From an uncultured Oleiphilaceae bacterium (GTDB taxonomy: Bacteria; Pseudomonadota; Gammaproteobacteria; Pseudomonadales; Oleiphilaceae), in contig CAJXUY010000020.1 of assembly GCA_913060665.1 (NCBI GenBank), positions 19,172-83,171 of the forward strand: 64,000 bases of DNA, given 5' to 3'. Below, piece by piece: positions 48,382 to 58,879 of this stretch. The notes below the pieces were generated by a model that saw only the letters and a program-made list of their open reading frames with translations, was not told where the DNA came from and made no database searches. How positions within the stretch are numbered: the stretch's first letter is position 1; every line of letters begins with the position of its first letter. The translations under genes were made by a program, and so were the position numbers.

Positions 48382-50721
48382 ATGAGTAAGCGAAAATCGT
48401 CTAAACCTAAGGGGCATCGCTCACCTGGCTCCGAGCATAAGAGTACCCATTTCTTGCAAAAACTGCGACCTAGTAATGGCTTAATTTTTAAGCTGATTGT
48501 TGTGTTTCTGGTGGTGACACTCAGCTGGGTTATCTATCTCGATGCGGTGGTAAGAGCTAAATTTGAAGGTAAGCGTTGGGAAATACCCGCCCGTGTTTAT
48601 GCCCGACCTCTTGAGATCTATGATGGTCTGGCCCTAAATGCCGATAATCTGCAATTGGAATTACGAGCTCTGGGCTATAAAAGGACCATTAAAGCGGACT
48701 CCCCAGGGACGTTTTCTCATCATGGTGACGGCTTGGTGGTTTACTCTCGGGGCTTTTTGTTTTCAGATGGCAGAGAGAGTGCTAGGCGGGTTGCGTTTTC
48801 TATCGACAATGATGTGGTTAGTCGATTCTATGTAGCTAAAGGTGAGCAGAATGAAATATTGAGACTAGAGCCGCTGCAGATAGGGGGGATTTACCCGGCT
48901 CAAAAAGAGGATCGTTTGCTGGTTACACTAGACCAAGTCTCGGGTGGGCTCATTGAATCATTATTGTTAGTAGAAGACCGATCGTTTGAAAATCATATCG
49001 GTATTGCACCGTTATCTATTATGCGAGCGATGTTAGCTAACATGAAGGCTGGCCGTGTGGTCCAAGGGGGAAGTACTCTTACACAGCAGTTAGTTAAAAA
49101 CTTTTATTTAAGTCGTGATAAAACCATTGTTCGTAAGGCCACCGAAGCCATTATGGCATTACTATTAGAGTTTCATTATGACAAACGCGATATTTTGGAA
49201 GCGTATATTAATGAGGTCTATCTGGGTCAAGCAGGAGCAAGAGCTATTCATGGGTTTGGAATGGCCAGTCAGTTCTATTTTGGTAAGCCTCTATCTGACT
49301 TGAGAATTGACCAGAGTGCGTTGCTGGTGGCGTTGGTTAAAGGCCCTGCCTATTACGACCCTCGCAGACATGAATCGCGAGCGTTAGAGCGGAGAAACTT
49401 GGTATTGAGTGTACTAGAAGAAGAGGGAGTGCTGTCGCAGAGTGAGGCTATCATCGCGCGTGGGCGGCCATTAGGGGTTATTGATAAACCTTCTTATAGT
49501 ACCAACCGTTACCCTGCATTTATTGATCTGGTAAAGCGGCAATTGGCCAGGGATTATCAGCAAGAGGACCTACAAAGTGAAGGGCTACGAATATTTACCA
49601 CCCTAGACCCTCAAGTCCAAGAAAGAGCAGAGAAAACCCTTAAGTCTACACTAGCCTCGTTGTCTCCAAAAGACAGAGATTTGATGCTGCAAGGCGCGGT
49701 TGTGGTAACCGGTAGTGAGAGTGGAGAGGTGGCAGCATTAGTGGGTGGAGCGGAGCCGAAGTTTTCAGGCTTTAACCGCGCGCTGGATGCCGTTCGCCCG
49801 ATAGGCTCTATTATCAAACCGGCGGTTTACTTGAGTGCATTGAAGCAGCCAGATAAATATACCTTGGTATCGTCGCTAAAAGACGAGCCTTTTGTGTTGG
49901 AGTTTGACAATGGTGAACGCTGGACACCTCGTAACTTTGATAACAAAAGTCATGGGACTATCCCTTTATATCAGTCTTTGAGTAAATCATATAACTTGTC
50001 GACTGCTCGGTTGGGGCTTGAACTGGGTGTGGATGAAGTCTCTTCTACTCTGCGCCTACTCGGTGTCGGAAGGCCGGTTAATATTTATCCTTCGCTGTTT
50101 TTGGGGGCAACCTCACTAGCGCCTTTCGAGGTGACTCAAATGTATCAAACTATCGCAGCATCGGGGTTTAATGTGTCGGTTAGGGCGATAAGAAGTGTGA
50201 CGACTTCGAGTGGTGAAGAGCTATCGCGTTATGCTTATGAAGTGGATCAGGTGATAGATTCAAATGTGATGCACCTGTTGCAATACGGATTAATTGGTGT
50301 CGCAAAAGAAGGCACGGCGAAATCAGTGTATCGCTACTTAAATTCCGACCTGACTATTGCAGGCAAAACCGGGACAACGAACGACTCAAGAGACAGTTGG
50401 TTTGCTGGTTTTTCAGGAGATTATCTAGGGGTGGTATGGTTAGGCCATGATGACAATCGTTCTACCGGGTTGACGGGAAGCTCTGGTGCGCTAAAAGTGT
50501 GGGGCAAATTAATGAGTCAATTCCCCCAAAGGCCTTTTGACCCGATTAAGCCTTCAGGCATCAATTATCGTTGGATTGATGAGGGTACAGGGAACCTTAC
50601 CGAAGATGGCTGTTCCGGGGCAAGGTTTGTGCCCTTCATAAATGGTAGTGAGCCTGAGGATGCGCAGTCTTGCACCAGCGGTTTTTCAAGAGCGCGACAT
50701 TGGTTTAATTCGCTATTTTAA
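48382..50721 (+). CDS. mrcB: Penicillin-binding protein 1B
   Basis: 779 residues. A cytoplasmic basic tail and one membrane helix (about 37-58), the UB2H-like domain, then glycosyltransferase motifs EDRSFENHIGI and GGSTLTQQLVKNF. The transpeptidase has catalytic GSIIKP (SxxK), SYN and KTGTTN. A bifunctional peptidoglycan polymerase in the inner membrane. A TPR lipoprotein gene follows after 23 bp and may work with it, by analogy to the lipoprotein activators of PBP1s, though LpoB similarity is not evident. Confidence 0.95.
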   Translation: MSKRKSSKPKGHRSPGSEHKSTHFLQKLRPSNGLIFKLIVVFLVVTLSWVIYLDAVVRAKFEGKRWEIPARVYARPLEIYDGLALNADNLQLELRALGYKRTIKADSPGTFSHHGDGLVVYSRGFLFSDGRESARRVAFSIDNDVVSRFYVAKGEQNEILRLEPLQIGGIYPAQKEDRLLVTLDQVSGGLIESLLLVEDRSFENHIGIAPLSIMRAMLANMKAGRVVQGGSTLTQQLVKNFYLSRDKTIVRKATEAIMALLLEFHYDKRDILEAYINEVYLGQAGARAIHGFGMASQFYFGKPLSDLRIDQSALLVALVKGPAYYDPRRHESRALERRNLVLSVLEEEGVLSQSEAIIARGRPLGVIDKPSYSTNRYPAFIDLVKRQLARDYQQEDLQSEGLRIFTTLDPQVQERAEKTLKSTLASLSPKDRDLMLQGAVVVTGSESGEVAALVGGAEPKFSGFNRALDAVRPIGSIIKPAVYLSALKQPDKYTLVSSLKDEPFVLEFDNGERWTPRNFDNKSHGTIPLYQSLSKSYNLSTARLGLELGVDEVSSTLRLLGVGRPVNIYPSLFLGATSLAPFEVTQMYQTIAASGFNVSVRAIRSVTTSSGEELSRYAYEVDQVIDSNVMHLLQYGLIGVAKEGTAKSVYRYLNSDLTIAGKTGTTNDSRDSWFAGFSGDYLGVVWLGHDDNRSTGLTGSSGALKVWGKLMSQFPQRPFDPIKPSGINYRWIDEGTGNLTEDGCSGARFVPFINGSEPEDAQSCTSGFSRARHWFNSLF

Positions 50722-50744
50722 TAACGAACAACGATGAGGAGAGT

Positions 50745-51260
50745 ATGTTGAATAGACGCTCAAGTATCCATTTATTCCACAACGATAATGCTATAACAAA
50801 GATAATAAACACTCGGGTGTTAGTCGTGTCTATTGTGTTGTTAAGTGTCTCGTTAGTGGGGTGTAGTGTCCAGCCGACTGCGGTTGTGCCTGCTACACAA
50901 GAGCATGAGGCACCCACGAAACAGGGGGCTAGGATGTCGGTTCCGCAGCAGAAGACGCAAAAAGCATACGAGCCTTCGGCGCGCACTAATACAACGTACT
51001 TATCACCCGCTGCACAAGAACTGGTCGTAAAGGCTAAACAGTATTCAGGTTCTGGTGATAGTGTCTCTGCTCTGCGTTATCTTGAGCGAGCTCAGCGTAT
51101 ATCGCCGCGAGCTCCTCAGGTCTATTTGGCGATGGCGGAGGTGAGGTTGCAGCAAGGTGAGAACCGTCAGGCTAGGCAGTTGGCTAACAAGGCGTTGTCG
51201 TTAGTCGGTGATGACGATGATTTGAGGTTAGCGACTGAACAGTTTATTGATGGGCTTTGA
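50745..51260 (+). CDS. TPR-containing lipoprotein
   Basis: 171 residues, AGGAG before the ATG. An N-terminal cytoplasmic stretch of about 25 residues precedes a hydrophobic segment ending in a lipobox LVGC, so lipid attachment is predicted. A low-complexity Pro/Thr region follows, then about one and a half TPR repeats (SALRYLERAQRISPRAPQVYLAMAE, quoted about 105-130). Directly after mrcB, suggesting cell-envelope function; the family is unknown. Confidence 0.75.
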   Translation: MLNRRSSIHLFHNDNAITKIINTRVLVVSIVLLSVSLVGCSVQPTAVVPATQEHEAPTKQGARMSVPQQKTQKAYEPSARTNTTYLSPAAQELVVKAKQYSGSGDSVSALRYLERAQRISPRAPQVYLAMAEVRLQQGENRQARQLANKALSLVGDDDDLRLATEQFIDGL

Positions 51261-51295
51261 AAATTTAGTAATGGGTCGTAGTTGAGACATAAGGT

Positions 51296-51323
51296 AAAAA
51301 TGGCCGGGCTATAAAGCCCAGCC
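51296..51323 (-). terminator. Intrinsic terminator, minus strand
   Basis: Minus-strand GGC-T-GGGCT, TTAT loop, AGCCC-G-GCC (51323-51302), then A and TTTTT (51300-51296). It lies about 365 bp after hemL on the hemL strand. Confidence 0.7.
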
Positions 51324-51686
51324 TAAAGGCCTCCGAAAACGGATTAAACCAACCAGACTATTTGCGGCTATAGACCTGTGTTCTTAAGTCGATTGGCTTG
51401 TTGGCTATAAAACTGAGGTGACAACGTAAAGAAATAATCTAGGGGATCTAGCATATTGGTAAATGCAGAGGTGCCTGTCCCCGAAAGTACTAGAATAGGT
51501 GTGAGGATTTTGTAGAAAAATGATAACAGTAGATTAGGGTGAATATCTGTAAGTGGTACCATTGTTTTATTATGTGTTGCTAGGTGTAGCGTAATGGTAA
51601 GAGTTTGGTGAGTGCGTTAAGAATGGAGGGTAAGGTCAGCAGAAATAAACACCTAACAGTGTCTATTCCTGCTAACAAAGCCGCGT
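51324..51686. other. Gap between terminator and hemL
   Basis: Open for 64 codons on the minus strand (51562-51368) from an ATG with no ribosome site; the product has no recognised motif and is rejected as a gene. No tRNA or repeat was seen. If hemL transcripts stop at the terminator at 51296, this is a long 3' untranslated region. Confidence 0.4.
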
Positions 51687-52967
51687 CTAAAGTGTCGAAA
51701 ATACCTTTTCGGCAGCATCCAGAGTCGCTTGTATTTCTTTATGTCCATGAGCCGCTGATACAAACCCCGCTTCATAGGCTGAAGGCGCTAAGTAAATGCC
51801 TTGCTCTAACATGCCATGATAAAATGCCTGAAATCGCTCTATATTGCATTGTGTGACTTGCTGGAATGTCGTTACATTATCTTCTTCCGTGAAGAACAGT
51901 CCGAACATTCCACCCACTCGGCTAACAGCAAATGGAATATTGGCGGCTTTTGCACGCTCGAGTAAACCTTCGGTAAGTTGACGGGTGTGCTCAGAAAGGC
52001 CTTCAAAAAAACCAGGTTTAGATATCTCTTCTAGCATCGTCAAGCCTGCGCGCATTGCCAGAGGGTTACCCGATAATGTGCCTGCTTGATACACGGGGCC
52101 GGTCGGTGCTATATATTCCATAATTTCGCGTTTTCCGCCGAATGCGCCAACAGGCATACCACCGCCAATGACTTTACCTAGGGTGGTCAAATCAGGTGTA
52201 ATATTATACACCGACTGAGCGCCTGCAAGTGCTGTTCGGAACCCTGTCATGACTTCATCAAAAATAAGCACGCTACCATATTGGTCACATACTGATCGTA
52301 ACCCTTCAAGAAACCCAGGGGTAGGAGGAATGCAGTTCATGTTACCCGCCACAGGCTCAACGATAATCGCCGCAACTTGATCCCCTATTTCAGCAAACGC
52401 TTGCTTAACACTTTCAATATCGTTGTAAGTTAACGTGATGGTATGTTCTGCTACCGATGCCGGCACGCCTGGAGAGTTAGGCACTCCAAGTGTTAATGCG
52501 CCAGAGCCTGCTTTAACCAGCAACGAATCTGCATGGCCATGATAACAACCTTCAAATTTTACAATCTTATCTCTGTTAGTATATCCTCGGGCAAGACGTA
52601 TCGCGCTCATGGTCGCCTCAGTACCAGAGCTCACCATTCTTACCATTTCGATAGACGGGATGGTATCGCAAACTTTTTGGGCCATAATGGTCTCAATGGC
52701 GGTGGGTGCGCCAAACCCTAGGCCCGCTTTTAGCTGTTCTTCGACACTTTGAATAACTCGCGGATGGGCATGACCAAGTATCATCGGCCCCCAAGAGCCC
52801 ACGTAGTCAACATAACGCTTGTCATCTTCATCTGTAATGTAAGCCCCTTCACCCTTCTTAAAGAAAATAGGGGTGCCGCCCACACCTTTGAATGCACGGA
52901 CTGGAGAGTTCACGCCTCCTGGGATGATTTTTTGTGCTGCTTGAAACAGGTCGTTTGACTGTGACAT
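51687..52967 (-). CDS. hemL: Glutamate-1-semialdehyde aminomutase
   Basis: 426 residues, AGGA seven bases before the ATG. PLP class III aminotransferase: [38 protein letters not shown] and the PLP Lys in [10 protein letters not shown]. Makes 5-aminolevulinate, the haem precursor. The thiE-thiD-hemJ cluster lies upstream on the same strand. Confidence 0.97.
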   Translation of the reverse strand: MSQSNDLFQAAQKIIPGGVNSPVRAFKGVGGTPIFFKKGEGAYITDEDDKRYVDYVGSWGPMILGHAHPRVIQSVEEQLKAGLGFGAPTAIETIMAQKVCDTIPSIEMVRMVSSGTEATMSAIRLARGYTNRDKIVKFEGCYHGHADSLLVKAGSGALTLGVPNSPGVPASVAEHTITLTYNDIESVKQAFAEIGDQVAAIIVEPVAGNMNCIPPTPGFLEGLRSVCDQYGSVLIFDEVMTGFRTALAGAQSVYNITPDLTTLGKVIGGGMPVGAFGGKREIMEYIAPTGPVYQAGTLSGNPLAMRAGLTMLEEISKPGFFEGLSEHTRQLTEGLLERAKAANIPFAVSRVGGMFGLFFTEEDNVTTFQQVTQCNIERFQAFYHGMLEQGIYLAPSAYEAGFVSAAHGHKEIQATLDAAEKVFSTL

Positions 52968-53020
52968 GTCTAATTCCTATCGATAATAATACGTATTACG
53001 CTCCATGTTGTGGGAGCCCT

Positions 53021-53677
53021 TTAATGGTTAAAAAGCTTTTGAAAGGCGGCCGCCTTTTTAGCGATGTCGTTTGATGAAAAACCGCCGGACGCAAACAGTG
53101 CGTGAATAACTGCTATCATATCAGCTCCGTGGTCTAAAACAGATTGCCCGTTGTCAAGATTAATGCCGCCAATCGCAACTTTTGGCAGCGGTACCTTGCG
53201 TTCAGCTGCTTTAAAAATAGAAAGATCGGCAGGAGGCGCGTGCTGTTTACTGTGAGAGTTGAAAAAACGCCCAAATGCGATATAGCTAGCGCCATCCGCC
53301 AATGCGTGTTCGGCCAACGATACTGAGTTATGGCAAGTTGCGCCAATGATAGCGGTGCCCCCTAGTAGATCTCGAGCGGACTTGATCGCGTTATCCTCTT
53401 GCCCCAAATGTACGCCGTTTGCATTTACTCGTTTACAGATATCAACGCGATCATTAATGATTAATGGGCGTTGGTGTGCCTTACAGCAACTAACTAATGA
53501 TTTTGCGCGCCTGATGAGCTCAACTTCGGTCGCTTTTTTATCACGATATTGGATTATTGAGGCGCCCCCTATTAAAGCCTGCTCTACAGACGAAATAAGT
53601 TTGTCTTCAGTAAGCAACTCTGGGTCGGTAATGGCGTAAAGTCCTTTTAGGTGATGATGCATGTGTGTGTTAGTCAT
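53021..53677 (-). CDS. thiE: Thiamine-phosphate synthase
   Basis: 218 residues: TIM barrel with IIQYRDKKATEVEL, the pyrophosphate site NDRVDICKRVNANGVHLGQED and VAIGGINLDN. Joins hydroxymethylpyrimidine-PP and the thiazole phosphate to thiamine phosphate. thiD is 64 bp upstream in the same direction. Confidence 0.96.
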   Translation of the reverse strand: MTNTHMHHHLKGLYAITDPELLTEDKLISSVEQALIGGASIIQYRDKKATEVELIRRAKSLVSCCKAHQRPLIINDRVDICKRVNANGVHLGQEDNAIKSARDLLGGTAIIGATCHNSVSLAEHALADGASYIAFGRFFNSHSKQHAPPADLSIFKAAERKVPLPKVAIGGINLDNGQSVLDHGADMIAVIHALFASGGFSSNDIAKKAAAFQKLFNH

Positions 53678-53741
53678 AATTCGTTTGCTGCAAATGGGTT
53701 GAATATTACGATTGGTGTCGTGATCAGTTACGGTATTTGTT

Positions 53742-54542
53742 TTAGGTTATTCGTAATGGTACTCGTTGAGAAGACCTTAGAGTGTAGGCACTTTCCAGTG
53801 CAGAAGAGACAAAGTATTGAGCTTTTTCGATGGCTTGCGAAATGGATGACCCTTTAGCCAAATATCCGGCAATAGCAGATGTGAAAGTGCACCCGGTACC
53901 ACGAAACTCGCCTTCTATTGTTTGGATTGTCCAGCTTTGTGGTTCACCCGGCTGATTGATACCGATGATTAACCTGTTGTCTAACGTATTGTTATCAACA
54001 TCTCGGTTGTGACCGCCTGTGATCAATATGGAAGCGCCTCGCTGAACTAGCGTCATTGTCGCCGCCTGAACAGAGATTTCACCTGTTAATTCATAGAGTT
54101 CAGGTTCATTAGGGGTAATGAGCGTACAGTGTGGGATAATGTCATTTAGTAGAGATTGCTGCAGCGACTCATTGGCTAGAGCTGCACCACTACTGGCTTT
54201 TAAAACAGGGTCAAGTATCACCGGTATAGAGGGGTTGACGGCCGCAATGCGTTGAATGCATTGTGCTACTACTGTTGCGTTGGCTGAACTACCGAGCGCC
54301 CCCAGCTTGATGGCAGAAAAATGAAAGTCTGCTTCTAATGTACGTAGTTGATTATCGATAACCTCCGAGGCTACAGGGTATGCTTTGTGCAGCTTTTGAG
54401 AGTCTTGTACCGTATGGGTTGATATGACCGGTGTGCAATGACAGTTCAGTGCTGATAGCGTTTGAATATCCGCTTGAATGCCCGCCCCTCCGCTAGGGTC
54501 TAAACCGGCAATCACTAGAACAACAGGTAGTTCTTGAGTCAT
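53742..54542 (-). CDS. thiD: Hydroxymethylpyrimidine (phosphate) kinase
   Basis: 266 residues of the ribokinase-like fold: AGLDPSGGAGIQADIQTL, VILDPVLKASSG and the C-terminal catalytic segment GTGCTFTSAIAGYLA. Supplies HMP-PP to ThiE. It starts 16 bp after hemJ, so hemJ-thiD may be one unit. Confidence 0.96.
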   Translation of the reverse strand: MTQELPVVLVIAGLDPSGGAGIQADIQTLSALNCHCTPVISTHTVQDSQKLHKAYPVASEVIDNQLRTLEADFHFSAIKLGALGSSANATVVAQCIQRIAAVNPSIPVILDPVLKASSGAALANESLQQSLLNDIIPHCTLITPNEPELYELTGEISVQAATMTLVQRGASILITGGHNRDVDNNTLDNRLIIGINQPGEPQSWTIQTIEGEFRGTGCTFTSAIAGYLAKGSSISQAIEKAQYFVSSALESAYTLRSSQRVPLRIT

Positions 54543-54557
54543 CTTATTGCTCGTTAT

Positions 54558-54980
54558 TTAGAAAGGTTTGACGACTACAAGTATTACGACGGCAATCAGA
54601 ATGAGTACAGGAAACTCATTAAACCAACGGTAAAAAACGTGGCTTTTAGTGTTTTTATCATCCCTAAACTGTTTGAGTATGTGTCCTGAGTAGAAATGAT
54701 ATGCCACCAATAGGGCAACAAGTAGAAGCTTTGCGTGCAGCCAGCCACCCGATAAGTACCCTTGAATGTTATAGCTAAGCATCCAAAACCCAAACACCAG
54801 CGTTGCGATCATTGAAGGTGTTGAAATTCCACGGTATAGCTTTCGTTCCATTGTTTTAAAGCGCTCGTTACTTATCTCATCTTCGCTTGAGGCGTGATAA
54901 ACAAATAAACGGGGCAGGTAAAAGAGTGCCGCAAACCAGCAAATGATTGAAATAATATGAAACGCTTTAACCCACAACAA
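54558..54980 (-). CDS. hemJ: Protoporphyrinogen IX oxidase HemJ
   Basis: 140 residues, four transmembrane helices; a TTG start with GGAG about ten bases upstream. Family marks: WVKAFHIISIICWFAALFYLPRLFVYH at the N-terminus (residues 3-29) and KLYRGISTPSM, then LHAKLLLVALLVAYH and YRWFNEFPVL. Forms protoporphyrin IX in haem synthesis. It sits next to hemL and the thiamine genes. Confidence 0.93.
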   Translation of the reverse strand: MLWVKAFHIISIICWFAALFYLPRLFVYHASSEDEISNERFKTMERKLYRGISTPSMIATLVFGFWMLSYNIQGYLSGGWLHAKLLLVALLVAYHFYSGHILKQFRDDKNTKSHVFYRWFNEFPVLILIAVVILVVVKPF

Positions 54981-55038
54981 AGTAATGTCTCCTTAACAAG
55001 ATAAAAAATCTTATAGCCTTTGACGTGATAATTTAATC

Positions 55039-56817
55039 TCATCGTCTCTTATATTGATAGTAATTTTCAATATCTGCGCGTGTAATAATTCCTAATACTG
55101 TTTTAATCATTGGTGCAGATGTCTTCTCCACTAATAATGCTTCAGCGGATGATTCATTAAAACGATCCATAGCCTCTTGAAGCGTGGCTTGATAGTACAG
55201 TGGCGTTATATCCTTCCGCTGAGCGGGAATTTCCAGTAGGTCAATCATGACCTTTTCTGAGCTGGGTTCAGCTTCAGCGGACTTGAACTTCTCAGTATTC
55301 TCTTCTATATGCCTTGCAAGGTCGACTGCCGGTAAGGCAGAGGTAGGCTTTTTATCTTTATCTACAATAATCCACTTAGGCTCTAGCGCTAAAATCTCTT
55401 TTGCCCACTCAAGGTCAACTAATCGTTTTGAATGGTAGATGTTTCTCTCCATTATCGAGCCGACACTCACCCGACGCAATGCTTGAGTAACCGGCTCATT
55501 ATGATAATCGAGACCTTGTTCTTTAAGAATGGTTAAGAACACTGAGCGTTGTTTGAATACTTCACTAGCGACCATGCTTGATACCGTGATAATTAACATC
55601 CCAGGAAGAATGATGTGAGGGTTATTCGTCAATTCTAGTAATGCCATTAATGCCGCAAGAGGCGCTTGTAATACTGCGCCCATCATTGCGCCCATACCTA
55701 ACATGGCATAAAACCCTGTGGATGAAGCACTTTCGGGAGCAATGAAAGCGCCGAGAACGCCCATGGCACCTCCTGCGGTAGCGCCGATAAATAACGTAGG
55801 GCCCACTATTCCGCTAGGCATTCCGAGGCCAACAGCCGTTGCCGTTACGAATAGCTTAACGAGTGTGACTGCACAGAGTAAGGTGAATGATAACTCGCCT
55901 AGTATGGTTTGATTTACAGTGTCGTAGCCGATTCCCATAATTTGAGGGAATGATATAGCCGCGAGTGCTGTCAGTGCGCCGCCAGCGAAAATACGCAGAA
56001 AAATAGGTCTTGATTGAAAGCGCATGAAGTATCGAAGTATACCAACAAATGCAGCAGACAACGTGCCGAGGACGACCCCCATTGCGACTACATATGGCAC
56101 ATCTAAGAGTGATGACATTTCTAATTGAGGCACAATAAATGCGTAGCTGTTGCCATAAACTGATTGAGATATAATTGCTGCAGAAACCGATGCAAGAATC
56201 ACGGGGGTGAAGCCTGCGATGGTGTACTCCATCATGACAACTTCCATAGCAAATATAACGCCTGCAATAGGGGTATCAAATGACGCAGAAATTGCAGCTG
56301 CGGTTCCGCAACCTACTAGCGTACGAATACTGTTGTTAGGCACCTTCATTCTTTGCCCTAGCAGGCTTCCACAGGCGGCACCAAGGTGTACCGCTGGCCC
56401 TTCGCGCCCGCCAGACTGGCCAGAACCTATGGTAATAAACCCTGCAAAAAACTGGGTTAGTGCGCTTTTGAATGTAATGTAACCCTGATGATATCCTAGG
56501 CGTTCCATCACATAGGCAACTCCGGTCTTTCGTTGGTTAATTTGGAGTTTGTACCAAAATAGACCAATAATAACGGCTCCCGAAAGCGGCAATATGCTAC
56601 GTATAGCCCAGTGGAGCCCTTCAAAATTTTCTGGATTATGGTCAGGTAAAAAATACGCAAGTGGCCACTCAATCGAAAACCTGAATAGAACAATCACAGC
56701 TGCAGTAAGAGAGCCGGAAATCAAACCTAAAAACGCTAATTGTGGCAGTGCGTCCGCCCCAGCCAGTTGTCGACGGAACAGCAGAATATAAACATCTTTT
56801 AATTTTTTTAAGAGCAT
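55039..56817 (-). CDS. ClC-family chloride channel/antiporter with CBS domains
   Basis: 592 residues. The ClC membrane part (about 25-440) has the gating-glutamate motif GREGPAVHLG and GIVGPTLFIGA. The usual GSGIP selectivity motif is not evident before it; the region reads GVAYVMERLG. The C-terminal half has two CBS-like segments (about 445-590), a regulatory module. Absence of the GSGIP serine argues for altered anion preference. Location, inner membrane. Confidence 0.85.
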   Translation of the reverse strand: MLLKKLKDVYILLFRRQLAGADALPQLAFLGLISGSLTAAVIVLFRFSIEWPLAYFLPDHNPENFEGLHWAIRSILPLSGAVIIGLFWYKLQINQRKTGVAYVMERLGYHQGYITFKSALTQFFAGFITIGSGQSGGREGPAVHLGAACGSLLGQRMKVPNNSIRTLVGCGTAAAISASFDTPIAGVIFAMEVVMMEYTIAGFTPVILASVSAAIISQSVYGNSYAFIVPQLEMSSLLDVPYVVAMGVVLGTLSAAFVGILRYFMRFQSRPIFLRIFAGGALTALAAISFPQIMGIGYDTVNQTILGELSFTLLCAVTLVKLFVTATAVGLGMPSGIVGPTLFIGATAGGAMGVLGAFIAPESASSTGFYAMLGMGAMMGAVLQAPLAALMALLELTNNPHIILPGMLIITVSSMVASEVFKQRSVFLTILKEQGLDYHNEPVTQALRRVSVGSIMERNIYHSKRLVDLEWAKEILALEPKWIIVDKDKKPTSALPAVDLARHIEENTEKFKSAEAEPSSEKVMIDLLEIPAQRKDITPLYYQATLQEAMDRFNESSAEALLVEKTSAPMIKTVLGIITRADIENYYQYKRR

Positions 56818-57060
56818 AACAGCCTTAGATGGAACATGATTTTATCGGTTAATATTACTCTATTCTGACACAACACCGCTTGAATCTTAAATAAATGCGT
56901 TATTTCCCGCTAAACCTTATGGCAACTGGGACGCTCCTTATCGTAACATGATAAAATGTCGGTCAAAATTTGAATGGTGACGTAAACTATAAATGTGCCA
57001 CGCTAAAAACATCATATTTCATCAGTGGGCAGATTGTTACGCTAAGGAGGCGTGAGTATT

Positions 57061-58110
57061 GTGATTAAGGTCGGAATCGTAGGTGGTACAGGGTATACAG
57101 GCGTTGAGCTATTGCGTTTGTTGGTTATGCATTCAGAAGTAGATCTGCAGGTGATTACATCACGCTCTGAGGCAGGTAGTCTTGTGTCCGACACCTATCC
57201 GAATCTGCGTGGTCGCTTGGATTTACCGTTTACTGAACCGGATGTTAATCAGTTAGCTGAATGTGATTTGGTCTTTTTTGCTACACCCAACGGCGTGGCG
57301 ATGAAGCAAGTGCCAGAGCTGCTTTCAAAAGGCGTAAGAGTTATCGATCTTGCTGCGGACTTTCGTATCAAAGATGTGGCGGTTTGGGAGAAATGGTATG
57401 GTCAAACTCATGCATGTAGTGAATTATTAGGCAGCGCGGTATATGGCTTGCCCGAAATTAATCGATCAGAGATAAAAGAATGTCAGTTGTTGGCCAATCC
57501 AGGCTGTTACCCAACTGCTGTCCAGTTAGGATTTCTTCCACTGCTTGAGAATAACCTAGTGGAGCCTGCGCATCTTATTGCAGATGCGAAGTCAGGGATC
57601 AGTGGCGCAGGGAGAGGTGCTAGTGTCGGTTCTTTGTTTAGCGAAACCTCGGGTAGTTTTAAAGCCTATGGAGCATCAGGGCACCGACACCTTCCGGAAA
57701 TCAAGCAAGGTTTAAATGCTATGCAGAGTAGTGATGTAGGATTAACGTTTGTTCCTCATTTGCTACCTATGATTAGAGGAATAGAGGCAACGCTTTACGC
57801 AAGGTTAACGCCTATCGCACAACAAGATATGACGCTAGAAGATATTCAGCTGCTGTTTGAAGATAGATATAAGCATGAGCCATTCGTTGATGTGATGCCG
57901 CTGCGTTCTCATCCTGAAACCAGGAGTGTTAAAGGCTCAAACATGTGTCGAATTGCGCTTCACCAGCAGGAAGATAGCGATATGATTATTATTTTATCGG
58001 TCATTGATAACTTGGTAAAAGGCGCCGCGGGGCAAGCCGTCCACAACATGAATATCATGTTTGGCTTAGGCGAAATGACAGGCATCGAACAAATCGCATT
58101 AATGCCTTAA
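57061..58110 (+). CDS. argC: N-acetyl-gamma-glutamyl-phosphate reductase
   Basis: 349 residues from the GTG at 57061, with AAGGAGG ten bases upstream (57044-57050); an in-frame GTG at 57052 would be only one base from it. Starts [21 protein letters not shown], quoted in part [10 protein letters not shown] for the NADP site; catalytic Cys in [25 protein letters not shown]. Third step of arginine synthesis. First of the argC-to-erpA group. Confidence 0.96.
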   Translation: MIKVGIVGGTGYTGVELLRLLVMHSEVDLQVITSRSEAGSLVSDTYPNLRGRLDLPFTEPDVNQLAECDLVFFATPNGVAMKQVPELLSKGVRVIDLAADFRIKDVAVWEKWYGQTHACSELLGSAVYGLPEINRSEIKECQLLANPGCYPTAVQLGFLPLLENNLVEPAHLIADAKSGISGAGRGASVGSLFSETSGSFKAYGASGHRHLPEIKQGLNAMQSSDVGLTFVPHLLPMIRGIEATLYARLTPIAQQDMTLEDIQLLFEDRYKHEPFVDVMPLRSHPETRSVKGSNMCRIALHQQEDSDMIIILSVIDNLVKGAAGQAVHNMNIMFGLGEMTGIEQIALMP

Positions 58111-58146
58111 GGTTCGTGGAACAGCAACAAGAATAATAGGGTTGTT

Positions 58147-58866
58147 ATGTCATTAAGGTCTAAGGAAAAACTAGTTGTTGTGCCTCATCGTCCGGGGCAA
58201 AGAGCAAGGCAAACATTATTTTTTATCGTATCGTCGGTTGCGATTGCAGTAGTGGGGTTTATTGCAGGAGAGTCACGGCTAACGATGCAATATGAAGACG
58301 TTGCCGAGGAAAGAGATGGACTGGTGCAGGAGTTACAGCAGCTAAGCGCAAGTGATGTTCGCTATCGCCAGGAAATAGCCAATCTTGAGAGAGGAAGAGC
58401 GATTGATAGTCAGGCTAATCAGTCGGTTAAGTCAACGATAAAAGGGCTTGAGCAAGAAGTGAGTCAGCTTAAAGCAGATATTTCGTTTTATAAGAATATT
58501 TTGGCCCCTGCTGACAATACTAAAGGGTTGCAAGTTCAAAAGCTTGAAATCCTGAGTACCTCAGATAGCAACCGCTACGCGTATAAGGTTGTTTTAACAC
58601 AGGTTGCAAACAATAAACGCTATATAGACGGGGTTGTTGCCGTCAACTTTATTGGTTCTAAAGGCGGCCAAAAAGAAATCCTACCGTTGCGTGATATATC
58701 TGATGTTAAGGAGTTGGGTATTAAATTTAAATTCAGGTATTTTCAGGATATTGCAGGCGAGTTGATTCTTCCGGATGATTTTACGCCAGAAAAAGTTCAA
58801 ATCGTCGCGCAGGCACGCGGCAAGAAAAATACGCGAGTCGAACAGACATTTGATTGGAAGAACTAG
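58147..58866 (+). CDS. DUF6776-like membrane protein with coiled coil
   Basis: 239 residues. One transmembrane helix (about 25-44) is followed by a predicted coiled coil (about 50-110), then a beta-rich domain (ILPLRDISDVKELGIKFKF). The type resembles the DUF6776 protein after argC in Pseudomonas. Role unknown; the neighbouring bactofilin suggests envelope or shape function. Confidence 0.7.
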   Translation: MSLRSKEKLVVVPHRPGQRARQTLFFIVSSVAIAVVGFIAGESRLTMQYEDVAEERDGLVQELQQLSASDVRYRQEIANLERGRAIDSQANQSVKSTIKGLEQEVSQLKADISFYKNILAPADNTKGLQVQKLEILSTSDSNRYAYKVVLTQVANNKRYIDGVVAVNFIGSKGGQKEILPLRDISDVKELGIKFKFRYFQDIAGELILPDDFTPEKVQIVAQARGKKNTRVEQTFDWKN

Positions 58867-58879
58867 GAGGTTATCAGCG

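Noticed and set aside
51368..51562. 64-codon open frame downstream of hemL
   Set aside because: ATG without Shine-Dalgarno and no recognisable motif; composition does not look coding.
53678..53741. TPP riboswitch before thiE
   Set aside because: Only 64 bp between the genes and no TPP aptamer core (CTGAGA...) is visible.
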